This document shows positions 5,228 through 5,664 of a stretch of 5,664 nucleotides of DNA, one piece after another. Origin of the DNA: UBA9715 sp045614225 (GTDB lineage: Bacteria; Actinomycetota; Coriobacteriia; Coriobacteriales; Eggerthellaceae). The position numbers were made by a program, and so were the translations under genes. The notes beneath the pieces were generated by a model. It had not been told where the DNA came from. It saw nothing but the letters and a program-made list of their open reading frames with translations, and made no database searches. Positions within the stretch are counted from its first letter, which is position 1; each line of letters starts with the position of its first letter. The stretch spans positions 1 through 5,664 of the forward strand of contig JAZLCO010000020.1 in NCBI GenBank assembly GCA_045614225.1. The letters are read 5' to 3'.

Positions 5228-5664
5228 ATGAAGAAACTGGAAGAAGTGCTGAAGGATTGGGAGGCCGTAATCGGCCTCGAGGTCCACTGCGAGCTGACGA
5301 AGCTCGAAACCAAGATGTTCTGCGGATGCAAGCTTGAGTTCGGCGCCGAGCCCAACACGCACACGTGTCCCGTCTGCCTGGGCCTGCCCGGCGCGCTGCC
5401 GGTGCCCAACCGCGCGGCTATCGAGAACATCGTGCTGGCCGGCCTGGCCACCAACTGCGACATCGAGAAGCACACGATGTTCTACCGCAAGGGCTACATG
5501 TACCCCGACATGGCCAAGAACTTCCAGACCACGCAGGGCCCGAAGGCCTTCTGCATGCGCGGCTGGCTCGACCTGACCGTCGACGGGCGCGGTGCCCAGG
5601 AGCGTCTGTTCTGGGGCGACCTTGCGGAAGGCGAGCAGTCAGAGAACATGACGCGCACGGGCGA
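5228..5664 (+). CDS. gatB: Glutamyl/aspartyl-tRNA(Gln/Asn) amidotransferase subunit B, 5' part
   Basis: 145 codons are visible, about the first 30% of a normal GatB (around 475-500 residues); the rest lies beyond the window. GatB binds the misacylated tRNA, uses ATP to activate its side-chain carboxyl, and amidates it with ammonia from GatA. Seen here are VIGLEVHCEL (14-23), a Cys-Gly-Cys (C32, C34) and CPVC (C47, C50) that together look like the metal-binding cysteine set found in many GatB proteins, LGLPGALPVPN (51-61), and the YMYPDMAKNFQ segment of the kinase-like core. The ATG at 5228 follows AGGTGAG at 5217-5223 and is one base from the gatA stop, so translation is coupled. Confidence 0.98.
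   Translation, partial: MKKLEEVLKDWEAVIGLEVHCELTKLETKMFCGCKLEFGAEPNTHTCPVCLGLPGALPVPNRAAIENIVLAGLATNCDIEKHTMFYRKGYMYPDMAKNFQTTQGPKAFCMRGWLDLTVDGRGAQERLFWGDLAEGEQSENMTRTG

Noticed and set aside
3733..5475. 580-codon open frame on the minus strand across gatA and the start of gatB
   Set aside because: It lies opposite two unmistakable GatA and GatB coding regions, and its translation is low-complexity Arg/His/Val/Ala-rich. Such antisense frames arise from high G+C at third codon positions.

Overview
The window looks like chromosomal DNA from a high-GC actinomycete of the class Coriobacteriia (Eggerthella/Slackia-like). This rests on recalled family resemblance, not a database search: the gatC-gatA-gatB order, the style of the Gat proteins, and a lineage-typical AbiEi/DUF559-like protein. 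The genus cannot be fixed from the sequence.

Layout. Positions 1-1423 (minus strand) hold nearly all of a membrane-bound O-acyltransferase (MBOAT) gene whose 3' end lies outside the window. A divergent intergenic region (1424-1725) carries a good sigma70-type promoter for each direction. The plus-strand promoter places its start point on the ATG at 1726, so the next gene is probably read from a leaderless mRNA. That gene (1726-2724) encodes a protein with an AbiEi-like N-terminal half and a DUF559/Vsr-like (PD-(D/E)XK-type) C-terminal half. By eye it is A/T-richer than its neighbours.

Positions 2725-3424 hold no certain gene but are full of structure. Four direct units of 50-51 bp, each opening with a TGC-A-tract core, start only 20 bases after the stop codon. 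Two further units with the same 51-bp period follow in inverted orientation, one matching a direct unit at 23 of 24 bases. Then come an 11-bp hairpin, a 9-bp tandem repeat, and the leader of the gat operon. The leader has a TATAAT box, a small hairpin and a possible 11-codon upstream ORF.

Positions 3425-5664 are the gatCAB operon, encoding the tRNA-dependent amidotransferase that makes Gln-tRNA(Gln) and/or Asn-tRNA(Asn). gatC and gatA overlap by one base, gatA and gatB are one base apart, and gatB runs off the right edge. This part is ordinary housekeeping.

The candidate novel system is the AbiEi/DUF559-like gene together with the direct/inverted 51-bp repeat array behind it. The array may be a structured RNA, a set of protein-binding sites, or a decayed or frameshifted gene for a 17-residue-repeat peptide. 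The sequence alone does not decide between these.
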